Below, in pieces: positions 6,702-14,842 of a stretch of 64,000 bases of DNA. Each line of letters opens with the position of its first letter. Position 1 is the stretch's first letter. The DNA lies in the NCBI RefSeq assembly GCF_900100395.1, contig NZ_FNFB01000025.1:1-64000 (forward strand). The letters run 5' to 3'. Source of the DNA: Nonomuraea maritima (GTDB lineage: Bacteria; Actinomycetota; Actinomycetes; Streptosporangiales; Streptosporangiaceae). Under the pieces are notes generated by a model. It worked only from the letters and a program-made list of their open reading frames with translations. It was not told the origin of the DNA and did no database searches. A program made the position numbers and the translations under genes.

Positions 6702-8750
6702 TCACCCGGCGGGCAGGCGCAGGGCGATCATGGCGACGTCGTCGTCGGTCTTGCGGGGCAGGTAGCTCAGCAGGTCGTCGCAGAACCTGTCGAGCGGCGC
6801 CCGGTGCAGCGCGGCCGCGCGGGCGCGCAGCCGCTCGAAGCCCTTGTCGAGGTGCTCGGTCGGCCGTTCGACCAGGCCGTCGGTGTAGAGCAGCAGGGTG
6901 CTGCCGGGCGGCAGCGGTTCCCGCGCCGACGTGCACGGCTCGTCGTAGGGGATCCCGAGCAGCGGGTTGGGCGCCGCCTCCAGGAAACGCGCCTCCCCGT
7001 CGCGGGTGACGAGCAGCGGCGGCGGATGCCCGGCCACCGCGTAGTAGAGCTCGTGACCGCCGTCACCGGTCTGTTCCACCCTGGCCAGCACGCACGTGGC
7101 CGTCTCCTCGGCGTACAGCGTCTTCATCGCGGTGTTCAGCCGGCCCAGGATGTGACCCGGCGGCTCCTGACGGTCGACGACCAGGCCCCGCAGCATGTTG
7201 CGCAGCTGACCCATCGTGACGGTGGCCCGCAGGTCGTGACCGGCAACGTCGCCGATGGCCAGCACGGTCGCGCCGTCGGGCAGCACGAACGAGTCGTACC
7301 AGTCGCCGCCCACCTCGGCGGCCGTCGGGCTGGCCCGGTAGCGGGCGGTGATCTGCAGGCCGGGCAGCTTCGGGGGGTCGGCCAGCAGGCTGTGCTGCAG
7401 CGCGAGCGCGATGCGGTGGGTGCGCTGGAAGCGCATCGCGCTGTTCAGGCGGTCGTGCATCTGGTCGATCAGCTCGCGCAGCAGGGCCAGGTCGCCCGGG
7501 CTGATCGGCGCCCGGTCGCCGCAGACGCTGGCGCTGAGCACGGCGGCGACGGTCCCGTCCACGACGATGGGGACGAGCGCCACGCAGTGGCCCCGGGTCT
7601 CCTCCAGCCACGCCCGCGTGCCCTTGGGCACGAGGTCGGGGGGAGGCTCGCCCGGGGGGAAGGTCTTGAGGAACGGCTTGCGGCGGCGGATCGACCGGGC
7701 GAGCCTGCCGTCCGGTGGATGGCGCTCCTCGCTGAACGGCGGCAGCTGCAGCAGCCCGGGACGCACGACGACGGCCACGCGCTCCAGAAGGAAGTCGCCG
7801 CCGCGCGACAGGTCCTCGGACAGGTCGATCACCCAGTGGAACGCGCACCCGTCGGCGAGCTCGGGCACGATGACGTTGGCGAGCGCGTTCAGCATCTCCT
7901 CCACGCTCGTCAGGTCGCCCGTGGCCGCGGCCGCGGCGTCGAGCAGCCGCCTGCGGCGCTGCGCCTGCCAGTGGTCCTCGATGTCGGTGGCCGTGCCGAC
8001 CCACTCCACCACGCGGCCCTGCTCCCGCACCGGGACGCCACGGGCCAGGAAGTGCCGGTACTCGCCCGGCTCCGTACGCAGGCGGTAGACGCGCTCCCAC
8101 GGCTGGACCGGCTCGTTGAGCGCGCGCCCCCACGCCTCGACGGTGGCCGTGCGGTCGTCCGGGTGCAGGGTCTCCACCCAGCCCTCGCCGCGGTACTCCT
8201 CCCAGGTCTGCCCGGTCACCCGCTCCCACCCGGGACTCGGCACGATCACCCTGCCCTTGGGGTCGGTCACCCAGAAGATGTCGGCGCTGACCCGCATCAG
8301 GCAGTGGTAGCGGTGCAGGATGCGGCGGCGCTCGTCGGCGACCTCCTGCAGTTGCCGCGACACGGTGACCTGCTCGGTCACCTCCATGAGCACGGCCAGC
8401 ACGCCGTACGTGCCGTCGGAGAAGACGATCCGGGAGAGGCTGAAGGTGAAGTACCGCTCGGAGGGCTCCACGTGGGCCAGCGACTCGGAGCCGGGGACAT
8501 CGGCGCGCACCACCGGTTCGCCCGTCCGGTAGACCTCGTCGAACAGCCCGAAGCACTCCTCGTCGCCGAGCTCGGCGAACGCCTTCCTGATCGGCACGCC
8601 CAGGGGCCGGTCGCCGAACAGCTCGGTGTACCTGGGGTTGTGGTACACCAGCCGGTGCTCGGGCCCCCTGGTCACCGTGATGGCCAGTGGAACCGGGTCG
8701 AACACCTCGAACATGGGCCCGTGGACGCTCCGGTCGTGGACATTCTCCAT
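6702..8750 (-). CDS. PP2C-type SpoIIE serine phosphatase with PAS and GAF sensor domains
   Basis: The 682-residue cytoplasmic signalling protein has, in order, an N-terminal PAS domain (about 15-130), a second PAS (about 150-270, WVTDPKGRVIVPSPGWERVTG), a GAF domain (about 285-445) and a C-terminal SpoIIE/PP2C phosphatase domain (about 470-680). The phosphatase motifs include EVGGDWYDSF, IGDVAGHDL and the late metal-binding aspartates in LLYTDGLVE and KTDDDVAMI. Such enzymes usually dephosphorylate an anti-anti-sigma factor, switching an alternative sigma factor on in response to a signal. No anti-sigma or sigma partner is adjacent. The ATG at 8750 follows a purine-rich GGGGGA site. A shorter homologue lies at 61588-62781. 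Confidence 0.85.
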   Translation of the reverse strand: MENVHDRSVHGPMFEVFDPVPLAITVTRGPEHRLVYHNPRYTELFGDRPLGVPIRKAFAELGDEECFGLFDEVYRTGEPVVRADVPGSESLAHVEPSERYFTFSLSRIVFSDGTYGVLAVLMEVTEQVTVSRQLQEVADERRRILHRYHCLMRVSADIFWVTDPKGRVIVPSPGWERVTGQTWEEYRGEGWVETLHPDDRTATVEAWGRALNEPVQPWERVYRLRTEPGEYRHFLARGVPVREQGRVVEWVGTATDIEDHWQAQRRRRLLDAAAAATGDLTSVEEMLNALANVIVPELADGCAFHWVIDLSEDLSRGGDFLLERVAVVVRPGLLQLPPFSEERHPPDGRLARSIRRRKPFLKTFPPGEPPPDLVPKGTRAWLEETRGHCVALVPIVVDGTVAAVLSASVCGDRAPISPGDLALLRELIDQMHDRLNSAMRFQRTHRIALALQHSLLADPPKLPGLQITARYRASPTAAEVGGDWYDSFVLPDGATVLAIGDVAGHDLRATVTMGQLRNMLRGLVVDRQEPPGHILGRLNTAMKTLYAEETATCVLARVEQTGDGGHELYYAVAGHPPPLLVTRDGEARFLEAAPNPLLGIPYDEPCTSAREPLPPGSTLLLYTDGLVERPTEHLDKGFERLRARAAALHRAPLDRFCDDLLSYLPRKTDDDVAMIALRLPAG

Positions 8751-9194
8751 GGCGATTTCCCCCGATGAACACCTCTCGTCGGCCGCGCGCCAGACCGCCC
8801 GGCCTGCGGCACCGGAGGCGAAACCCCCCTGTGACGAGTCTCGCACGCAGCGTCGCCGCAGGTCGCGCCGGGGCCGCCGGGAATCGCGGGCGAAAGCGGG
8901 GAAAACGGGTGGAGCAGGCGTGGCCGGCGGGGCTACGGTGAACGCGAGGCACCAGGAACAGCGGCGCACCGGCATCGCCGGAACGCGTTCCGCGCATCGG
9001 GGGCCTCTCCTCCCGGTAGGTCTTGTGACCGAGGTTCGACTCCTCCTGGGCGTCCCCCGGACGACCGCGTGACGACGGCGAGGCTCTGCGGACTCCCGGC
9101 CGCCCCCTGGGCAGCCGGGGACGTCCCCGCCACGCCGCCGGCGGTCTCCGGGGGCCGCTCTTTTCTCCCATCCCGCTCCGACGGAGGTTCTCAG
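8751..9194. other. Intergenic region without a recognised gene (444 bases)
   Basis: This divergent region lies between the SpoIIE-type phosphatase (minus) and the SPFH protein (plus). Open frames crossing it have no ribosome site or familiar sequence. A patch near 9028-9053 resembles a tRNA T-arm (GGTTCGACTCC) but cannot be folded into a tRNA. Beyond the ribosome site at 9183-9187 nothing else could be identified; promoters for both flanking genes must lie here. Confidence 0.4.
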
Positions 9195-9854
9195 GTGGCA
9201 CACGTGACCGTGATGGAGTGGCAGCGCGTCCTCATGTACGTCGACGGGCAACTGCGCCGCGTCCTCGACCCGGGCCGGCACCGCTACCGCGCCCGGCGCA
9301 CGACCCTGGTCACCGTCGACCTGCGGCCCCGGCTCCTCAACGTGCCAGGGCAGGAGCTCATCACGACCGACGGCGTGAGCGTCCGGGTCACCGTGACGGC
9401 GCGGTGGCAGGTCGCCGACCCCGTCGCCTACACCGGCGCGGCCACCGCTCCCGACCAGTTCCTCTACGCGGCCGCGCAGGAGGCGGTCCGCGACCGCGTG
9501 GCGGGCCTGCCGCTGGAGGCGGCGCTGGCCGAGCGGTCGCTGCTGTCGGAGGGGCTGACCGAGTCCGTCCAGGCGGCGGTGCGGGAGCTGGGGATCGAGG
9601 TCTTCGACGTACGCGTGCGCGACCTCATGCTCCCGGGCGAGCTGCGCCGCGCCGCCATGGACGTCGTGGTCGCGCGCGAGCGGGGCAGGGCCGCGCTGGA
9701 GGAGGCGCGGGCCGAGGCGGCGGCGCTGCGGTCTCTCGCCAACACCGCGCGCCTGCTGGAGGAGCACCCGTCGCTGCTGCGGCTGCGTACGCTCCAGGTC
9801 GCCGCCGACCGGCAGACGACGCTCGTCCTCGACCCGCGCGCGCACGCCGACTGA
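9195..9854 (+). CDS. SPFH/Band 7 (slipin-like) protein
   Basis: The 219-residue protein carries a Band 7 domain through most of its length: GRHRYRARRTTLVTVDLRP, then DGVSVRVTVTARWQVADP, and a C-terminal helical stretch with AVRELGIEVFDVRVRDLMLP followed by a coiled-coil helix (ARERGRAALEEARAEAAAL). This matches slipins and stomatin-like scaffold proteins, but the usual N-terminal membrane hairpin is absent, so it may be a soluble or peripherally bound member. The GTG at 9195 was chosen because GGAGG sits seven bases upstream. A strong hairpin follows the gene. The role is probably scaffolding or membrane stress, inferred from the family. Confidence 0.75.
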   Translation: MAHVTVMEWQRVLMYVDGQLRRVLDPGRHRYRARRTTLVTVDLRPRLLNVPGQELITTDGVSVRVTVTARWQVADPVAYTGAATAPDQFLYAAAQEAVRDRVAGLPLEAALAERSLLSEGLTESVQAAVRELGIEVFDVRVRDLMLPGELRRAAMDVVVARERGRAALEEARAEAAALRSLANTARLLEEHPSLLRLRTLQVAADRQTTLVLDPRAHAD

Positions 9855-9869
9855 CGGCGGCGGATCAGG

Positions 9870-9903
9870 CCCGGCCCGGGCGCCTGCGCGCACCCGGGCC
9901 GGG
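9870..9903. terminator. Bidirectional terminator hairpin between convergent genes
   Basis: CCCGGCCCGGG (9870-9880) pairs perfectly with CCCGGGCCGGG (9893-9903) across a 12-base loop. It sits in the 67 bases between the SPFH gene and the end of the secreted hydrolase gene on the other strand. Confidence 0.7.
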
Positions 9904-9921
9904 GGTCTCAGGGGGCGGGCC

Positions 9922-11388
9922 TCAGAAGGCGATGCCCACGCCGCCGAGGCGGGCGAGCCGCCGCTCCTGGGCGGGGGTCAGCGCCGGCCAGTGGCGGCCG
10001 CCCGGACGGGGCAGCACCCGTGAGGCGTAGTCGCCGGGCTGGAACGCGGCGTCGAACAAGCAGCCCGTGCCGTACGTCGCGTCGAAGGACGGGCAGGAGG
10101 CCGCGATCGACGCGGGCGTGGGCCTGACCCCGGTCCGCACCCACGACGACAGCGCGGACATCGCGGTGGCGTACTCCGCGGTGCTCAGGGTGCTGTGCTC
10201 GTTCTCCCTGGTGAAGGTCTGCACGAGCCGGTCCGAGGCGCCCTTCAGGCTGGCCCGGTAGGCCGACTCGTGCTCCACGAACGCCGTGGGGTCGTCGATC
10301 GCGTGCATCGTCAGCACCGGGATCGACACCGCTCCGGTGATGTCGCTGTCGAACGACAGGTCGCGCACGGCCGACGGGTCGGCGGAGAACCGCTCGACGC
10401 CGGCGTTCAGCGCCTTGTCGTCGTGCGAGCCGGTGTAGCGGACGTGCCGGTTGTCGAACGGGTTCCGCCCGCCGAGCCGGTTGTGCACGATGTCGCGGAA
10501 GGTGAAGGTGGCGAACCTGAGGTGCGATTCGAGGGTCCGCTCAGGGACCTTCGTCACGGCCAGGATGTCGTCGAGGTTGCGCTGCTGCTCGGCCGTCCGC
10601 TCGGCGGGCGCCAGGTCGTAGCCGGTGCACTCGCGCAGGCGCGCCCGCAGGCCGGTCGTCGTCATCGTGGAGCCCTTGCGCAGGCCCTCCCAGAGCGGGT
10701 ACTGCGGTTCGGAAGGGCGGGGATGGTTGCGGCAGTAGTACTGGTAGACGACCCGCAGGTCGACGCGGTAGTCGTAGCCGCGCGTGCCGCCCGCCAGCAC
10801 GCCGTTGGTGAGCAGCACCCCGTCGTACGGCGCGTGCTTGCCGCGGCCGTAGATCTCTGCGACCTTCGCGGCGACGTCGCCGCCCCACGACTGCCCGTGG
10901 ACGTACGTCCGCTGCGGCTCGCCGAAGGTCTCGACGAACAGGCGGCGCAGGTTCTCGGTGTCCTCGGCGGCCATCCTCGTGCCGTAGCCGCCGCGCCGGT
11001 AGGCGGAGCCGGCCCAGGCGTAGCCCTCGCGGACCATCACCGACCAGCGCGCGAGGTCCTCGGGGCTGCGTTCGGGGTCGGACGCCTCGGTGAGGTCGGG
11101 GCCGCCGTGGGCGTGCACGACCAGGGAGCCGTTCCAGGTGCGCGGGACGGCGATGGCGTAGTAGGCGCCGTTCGCGTCCTGCCCGCCGTAGCAGGTGGCG
11201 AGCTGCGCGACTTCGGCGGGGCACGGCGTCGGCTCGGGCCGCGGCGACGCCGACGCCGCCGCCGGGGAGGTGGGCGCGAGCAGGGCGGTCAGGAGCACGG
11301 ACGCCGTGAGCACGGCGGCCGGCGCGGTGCGGCGCCGGGCTCGTAACGGGGGACGGGGGGTGCGGCCGTGGGCCGGGCTGATGTCCAT
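9922..11388 (-). CDS. Secreted alpha/beta hydrolase (tannase/feruloyl-esterase-like or DUF-type peptidase S9-like fold)
   Basis: The 488-residue precursor has an Arg-rich N-terminus (RARRRTAPAAV) and a hydrophobic core ending in PAAASA near residue 47, a signal peptide that may use Tat or Sec. The mature part has an oxyanion HAHGGPD and the nucleophile elbow GQSWGGD (Ser about 165). A late Asp (HAIDDPT) and His (ENEHSTL) complete a likely catalytic triad. The cysteine pairs at CPAEVAQLATC and near the C-terminus suggest disulfides. The ATG at 11388 is preceded by GGAGGA. The promoter with an inverted repeat at 11459-11508 lies upstream. The substrate is not identifiable from sequence. Confidence 0.75.
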   Translation of the reverse strand: MDISPAHGRTPRPPLRARRRTAPAAVLTASVLLTALLAPTSPAAASASPRPEPTPCPAEVAQLATCYGGQDANGAYYAIAVPRTWNGSLVVHAHGGPDLTEASDPERSPEDLARWSVMVREGYAWAGSAYRRGGYGTRMAAEDTENLRRLFVETFGEPQRTYVHGQSWGGDVAAKVAEIYGRGKHAPYDGVLLTNGVLAGGTRGYDYRVDLRVVYQYYCRNHPRPSEPQYPLWEGLRKGSTMTTTGLRARLRECTGYDLAPAERTAEQQRNLDDILAVTKVPERTLESHLRFATFTFRDIVHNRLGGRNPFDNRHVRYTGSHDDKALNAGVERFSADPSAVRDLSFDSDITGAVSIPVLTMHAIDDPTAFVEHESAYRASLKGASDRLVQTFTRENEHSTLSTAEYATAMSALSSWVRTGVRPTPASIAASCPSFDATYGTGCLFDAAFQPGDYASRVLPRPGGRHWPALTPAQERRLARLGGVGIAF

Positions 11389-11458
11389 GGAAGTGGTCCT
11401 CCTTCGTCACTCCGCGTTCGACGTGTCGACGTGGAGTTCTCAGGGGTGTGAGGGTTCG

Positions 11459-11508
11459 ATGGTAGGAACGATCTTCGGCCGGGTGAACGTTTCGTTGATT
11501 GTGTTCAC
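11459..11508 (-). promoter_or_regulatory. Promoter of the secreted hydrolase overlapping an inverted repeat
   Basis: On the minus strand TTCACC (-35, 11482-11487) and TACCAT (-10, 11459-11464) are spaced by 17 bases, giving a start near 11452 and a leader of about 60 bases. GTGAAC (11483-11488) and GTTCAC (11503-11508) form a perfect inverted repeat with 14 bases between halves. One half covers the -35, a layout expected of an operator. Confidence 0.5.
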
Positions 11509-11524
11509 TTCCGCGTTCCCTGCG

Positions 11525-11572
11525 ACGTGAGGGCCGCCGGTCTCCCTGTCGGGTGACCGGCGGCCCTCACGT
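11525..11572 (-). terminator. Terminator hairpin downstream of the 50-residue Cys-rich gene
   Basis: An 18-base perfect stem, from 11525-11542 paired with 11555-11572 across a 12-base loop, follows the small gene ending at 11604. It also separates that gene from the promoter of the hydrolase gene further down the same strand. Confidence 0.75.
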
Positions 11573-11603
11573 TCGTCCGATCTCGTCGCGCCCGCGGAAC
11601 GGG

Positions 11604-11756
11604 TCAGCCGGTGCCCACGCCCGCCTGGATGTTCTCGGCGACCTCCTGCGGGCTGATGTCGGCAGCCTGCGCCGCGCTCTGCAGGTCCTGGGCGGTGATG
11701 TTGGCGGAGTTGCCGTGGTCCTCGTCCGGCTCTCCGCAGCCACAGCTCAGGCACAT
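11604..11756 (-). CDS. Small Cys-rich N-terminal protein, 50 residues (actinobacterial conserved)
   Basis: The gene encodes 50 residues beginning MCLSCGCGEPDEDHGN, followed by a helical part NITAQDLQSAAQAADISPQEVAENI. The N-terminal C-x2-C-x-C plus His could bind a metal ion, and the rest looks like a small helix-turn-helix or UBA-like bundle. I recall very similar short proteins as conserved hypotheticals in actinomycetes, with no known role. The ATG at 11756 follows an AGGAGGGG ribosome site, and a strong hairpin terminator follows the stop, so it appears to be a discrete single-gene unit. Confidence 0.78.
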   Translation of the reverse strand: MCLSCGCGEPDEDHGNSANITAQDLQSAAQAADISPQEVAENIQAGVGTG

Positions 11757-11917
11757 GTCGTTCTCCCCTCCTCGGCGAGGCACTCATACCCGACATGAAG
11801 TGATGAAACGGATTTATCCGCCAGGGTGGAGGGATGCCTGAGTCCGTGCTCAAGGGGTCGTCGGTGCCGGATTGATGGACGATTCCTGATTTGTCGGGAG
11901 AGGCAGACGTACGCTAT

Positions 11918-11946
11918 TTGACCGAAAAAGTCATGAAATGACCGAA
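11918..11946 (+). promoter_or_regulatory. Direct repeats upstream of the secreted protein gene
   Basis: TGACCGAA occurs at 11919-11926 and again at 11939-11946, exactly 20 bases apart (two helical turns), in an AT-rich patch about 100 bases before the gene at 12037. The first copy overlaps a possible -35 TTGACC (11918-11923). This could be a regulator or ECF-sigma binding site; no convincing -10 was found. Confidence 0.3.
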
Positions 11947-12036
11947 TATCGGCAAAGGAAGCGGTGAAAAACGGGTGTGATTGCGGTGTGGATCTTCTAT
12001 GGTGGGGCGCTGACCATGCGTAAGGAGAAGTTCACT

Positions 12037-12567
12037 GTGCAGAGCCTTGTGAAAGGAAACCGCCGTCGCACCGGTCTGGTCGCGGCCGTCGTGCTCGCCG
12101 GCGGGTTACTGACCGCCACTCCCGCCACCGCGGCCACCGCCGCGACGGAAGGGGTCACCGCGGCCGCCCAGACCAGCGCTGCGGCCCGCCCGTCCAACGG
12201 CCGCATCCTGTACGACCGCTACAGCGGCGGCCGGGGACGGCTGACGATCAAGAACGGCACCTCGAGGGACAGCGTCATCACCCTGGTCAAGGGCAAGACC
12301 AAGGCGATCAGCATCTATGTCCGCGCCCGCTCCACCGCGAGCATCAAGGACGTCAGGGACGGCACGTACCGCGTCTACTTCACCAGCGGCTACCGCTTCG
12401 ACAACGCCAGGAAGCGGTTCACCAGAAGCGCCACCTACCAGCGCTTCGACGACCGGCTGAGGTTCGTCACGACCTCGACCTCGTACCGGATCTACACCCT
12501 GTCACTCCAGCCCGTCGTGGGCGGCAACGCCCGCAGCAGCGCCGTGAACCCGAAGGACTTCCCCTGA
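12037..12567 (+). CDS. Secreted hypothetical protein with a TTA codon in its signal peptide
   Basis: The 176-residue precursor has a basic n-region (KGNRRR), a hydrophobic core (GLVAAVVLAGGLL) and an Ala-rich c-region (TPATAATA), so it should be exported by Sec. The mature part has a Tyr- and Arg-rich beta pattern (LYDRYSGGRGRLTIKNGT, KAISIYVRA, YRVYFTSGYRFDN). This resembles small exported actinomycete proteins with an Ig-like or jelly-roll fold, but no named family was recognised. The GTG at 12037 was chosen because AAGGAG lies nine bases upstream; an ATG at 12016 would give an over-long n-region. Codon 24 (12106-12108) is TTA, rare in such genomes. Confidence 0.65.
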   Translation: MQSLVKGNRRRTGLVAAVVLAGGLLTATPATAATAATEGVTAAAQTSAAARPSNGRILYDRYSGGRGRLTIKNGTSRDSVITLVKGKTKAISIYVRARSTASIKDVRDGTYRVYFTSGYRFDNARKRFTRSATYQRFDDRLRFVTTSTSYRIYTLSLQPVVGGNARSSAVNPKDFP

Positions 12568-12590
12568 TCGGCGCCCCCCGAGCCGATTCC

Positions 12591-12631
12591 GAGGAGCCGG
12601 ACGCCTGTTCACCACGGGCGTCCGGCTCCTC
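12591..12631. terminator. Bidirectional terminator between convergent genes
   Basis: GAGGAGCCGGACGCC (12591-12605) pairs perfectly with 12617-12631 across an 11-base loop. It lies between the secreted protein gene on the plus strand and the phosphotransferase gene on the minus strand. Confidence 0.8.
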
Positions 12632-12636
12632 GCGCG

Positions 12637-13629
12637 TCACGGCTGCTCACGCAGCATCCGCAGCAGGTCCCACTCGGTCTCGCACACCCGCCGCCCGATC
12701 GCGGCCAGCTCGACCGACCGCGCGCCGCCCCGCAGGTGGCGCATCGCCTGCATGACGCAGATGACGCCCCACTTCAGCACGCCGAACGTCTCCCACCAGC
12801 GCAGCGCCTCCAGGTCGACCGGCTGCCCACCGGCCGCCTCGTAGCCCTCGACCAGCTCGTCGTAGCCGCCGAACCCGCCCACCGGCAGCGGCGACCCGAA
12901 CCGCCACGCCTTCACGCACAGCCACCCGAGGTCCTCCAGCGGGTCGCCGGCGTGGGCCAGCTCCCAGTCGAGCACCGCCCGGACGCCCTCGGGCCCGACG
13001 ATCAGGTTGCCGTTGCGGAAGTCGCCGTGCACGACCGTACGGCGACTTCGGCGCGGCCGGGTCGCGCCCAGCCGGCGCAGCGCCAGCTCGAACACCGGAT
13101 GCGGCTCGCCGAGCTGGTCGAGCAGATCGCGCCAGCGCTCCAGCGGGTCGTCCTGGCCGTCGTCCGGCACCGCCGACAGCGGCATCCGGTGGATCGCGGC
13201 GAGCGCCTGCCCGCACTGCCGGGCCAGCCGCGGCCGGGCGGGCGCGTACGCGTCGTCGCGCAGGATCCTGCGCGGGATCGTCTCGCCCGGCACGCGCGTC
13301 ATGAGGATGTACGACTCCGCGGAGGCGATGATCCGCGGCACCGGCACCCCGGCGGTCGCCGCGGCCCGCATGAGCCGCGCCTCGGCCGCCAGCCCCGCCC
13401 CTGCCGCGCCGCCGACGCCTCCGGGGGAGTCGAGCCGCAGGATCAGCTCGTGCCGTCCGCCCTCGGGCATGACGACGTCGAGTGACCACGTCTCACGGGA
13501 CGCGCCGCCCGGCAGCCGGGCACTGGCGGAGACGACCGCCTCGGCGCCGAGCGCCGCGCGCACTATCGCGGCAGGGTCGGCCGTCTCAGGGTCGGTCGTG
13601 GCAGGGTCGGTCGCGGCAGGGTCGGTCAT
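12637..13629 (-). CDS. APH-family phosphotransferase (ACAD10/11 kinase-domain-like)
   Basis: The 330-residue kinase-like protein has an N-lobe nucleotide-binding region (RLPGGASRETW, then ELILRLDSP), the catalytic loop VVHGDFRNGNLIV with Asp and Asn, and the metal-binding AVLDWELAHAGDPLEDLG. This motif set is that of the APH kinases that accompany acyl-CoA dehydrogenases, not of drug-resistance enzymes. It overlaps the acyl-CoA dehydrogenase gene by four bases (ATGA). In mammals ACAD10/ACAD11 fuse these two activities to phosphorylate and then remove the hydroxyl of 4-hydroxyacyl-CoAs, so a split version of that pathway is likely here. The first 20 residues are a tandem repeat of TDPAA-like units encoded by a 15-bp repeat. 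Confidence 0.8.
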   Translation of the reverse strand: MTDPAATDPATTDPETADPAAIVRAALGAEAVVSASARLPGGASRETWSLDVVMPEGGRHELILRLDSPGGVGGAAGAGLAAEARLMRAAATAGVPVPRIIASAESYILMTRVPGETIPRRILRDDAYAPARPRLARQCGQALAAIHRMPLSAVPDDGQDDPLERWRDLLDQLGEPHPVFELALRRLGATRPRRSRRTVVHGDFRNGNLIVGPEGVRAVLDWELAHAGDPLEDLGWLCVKAWRFGSPLPVGGFGGYDELVEGYEAAGGQPVDLEALRWWETFGVLKWGVICVMQAMRHLRGGARSVELAAIGRRVCETEWDLLRMLREQP

Positions 13630-13634
13630 CGCAG
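13575..13634. repeat. Four-copy 15-bp tandem repeat in the start of the phosphotransferase gene
   Basis: Units beginning GGTCGG start at 13575, 13590, 13605 and 13620 with a 15-base period. Because the period is a multiple of three, it simply lengthens the disordered N-terminus of the phosphotransferase by five residues per copy (TDPAA, TDPAT, TDPET, ADPAA). The last copy covers the ATGA overlap with the dehydrogenase gene. Confidence 0.8.
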
Positions 13635-14816
13635 GCCGAACTCCCAGTTGCCGCCGGCCGCGTACGTGCCCAGGATGCGCCGCCCGACCGAGTCGACGTG
13701 CACCTCGTCGGGCCCGTCATAGACCCGTCCGGCCCTGGCGTGCCGGTACATCCGGTCGAGCGGCGTGTCAGGGGTCAGCCCGGCGGCGCCGTACACCTGG
13801 ATGGCGCGGTCGATCACGTTGTGCAGCATGCGCGCGCCCACCACCTTGATCGCCCCGATCTCGACCCGGGACTGCGAGCCCGCGTCGATGTTCGCGGCGG
13901 CGTGCAGCGTCAGCAGCCGGGCGGACTGGATCTCGGTGTAGGAGTCGAACACGTGCTGCCGCATGAGCTGCTTGGCCGCCAGCGGCTCGCCGAAGGCCCG
14001 CCGCTCGTGCAACCGGCGGCACATCAGGTCGAAGGCCCGCTGCGCCTGCCCCAGCCAGCGCATGCAGTGGAAGATGCGCCCGGGGCCGAGCCGCCTCTGC
14101 GCGATGACGAACCCCTGGCCGCGCGGCCCCAGCAGGTTCGACGCGGGCACCCTGACGTCCTCGTAGCGCACCTCGCAGTGCGCGCCGTCGAGACCCAGCA
14201 CCGGGGTCTCGCGCACGATCGTGTAGCCAGGAGTGTCGGTCGGCACCAGGATCATGGAGAACGCCAGGTGCGCCGGCGCATCCGGCTCGGTCCGGCACAT
14301 CACCGTCGTGTACGCCGCCCGCGACGCCCCGGTCGTGAACCACTTGTGCCCGTTGATCACCCATTCGTCGCCGTCGAGCACGGCAGACGTGGTGAGCTGC
14401 GTCGGGTCGCTGCTGGACACCGCGGGCTCGGTCATCGCGAAGCTCGGCGAGATGTCGCCGCGCACGAGCGGCTCCAGGTAGCGGGCGCGCTGCTCGGGGG
14501 AGGCGTGCTCGTGCAGCATCAGCGAGTCCTGCAGCGTGTACGTCCCGAGCGCCAGCTGCCCGTACTCGCTGCGTCCCTGCACCTCGTTGACGTAGACGTA
14601 GTCGAGGAACGGCAGCCCGCCCCCGCCGAGCCCGCGCGGGTGGCCGAGCGCCCACAGGCCCTCCTTCTTCGCCTGCGCGCGCAGCTCGCCGAGCAGCGCC
14701 GCGGCCTCGGGGCCGCCCGCGTCCAGCACCGGTTCCGCGGGCTCGACCCGCTCGGTCATGAACGCGTACACCGCGTCGCGAACCGGCCGTACGCTGTCAG
14801 GCACCGCGAAGCTCAT
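13626..14816 (-). CDS. Acyl-CoA dehydrogenase (ACAD10/11-like)
   Basis: The 396-residue flavoprotein shows the ACAD signatures: FAMTEPAVSSSDPTQL (FAD/substrate binding), INGHKWFTTGA in the beta domain, and the C-terminal FAD motif region IQVYGAAGLTPDTPLDRMYRHARAGRVYDGPDEVH. The family oxidises or eliminates at the alpha-beta bond of acyl-CoA. Its coupling to an APH kinase gene points to phosphorylated hydroxyacyl-CoA substrates. The start at 14816 (MSFAVPDSVRPVRDAV) matches the normal N-terminus of the family. The frame remains open to 14867 through a duplicated 15-bp segment that probably is not translated. The CPBP gene ends about 55 bases upstream on the same strand. Confidence 0.85.
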   Translation of the reverse strand: MSFAVPDSVRPVRDAVYAFMTERVEPAEPVLDAGGPEAAALLGELRAQAKKEGLWALGHPRGLGGGGLPFLDYVYVNEVQGRSEYGQLALGTYTLQDSLMLHEHASPEQRARYLEPLVRGDISPSFAMTEPAVSSSDPTQLTTSAVLDGDEWVINGHKWFTTGASRAAYTTVMCRTEPDAPAHLAFSMILVPTDTPGYTIVRETPVLGLDGAHCEVRYEDVRVPASNLLGPRGQGFVIAQRRLGPGRIFHCMRWLGQAQRAFDLMCRRLHERRAFGEPLAAKQLMRQHVFDSYTEIQSARLLTLHAAANIDAGSQSRVEIGAIKVVGARMLHNVIDRAIQVYGAAGLTPDTPLDRMYRHARAGRVYDGPDEVHVDSVGRRILGTYAAGGNWEFGLR

Positions 14817-14842
14817 GCGCTCGATCACATCCCGGAACACCG

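Noticed and set aside
9020..9060. tRNA-like patch with GGTTCGACTCC and GGTC-TTGT-GACC
   Set aside because: The T-arm pairs over only four bases and no matching acceptor stem, D-arm or seven-base anticodon loop could be built around it, so a tRNA cannot be supported.
12637..13629. Aminoglycoside resistance gene
   Set aside because: The APH fold is present, but coupling to an acyl-CoA dehydrogenase and the sequence type point to an ACAD-associated kinase rather than drug resistance.
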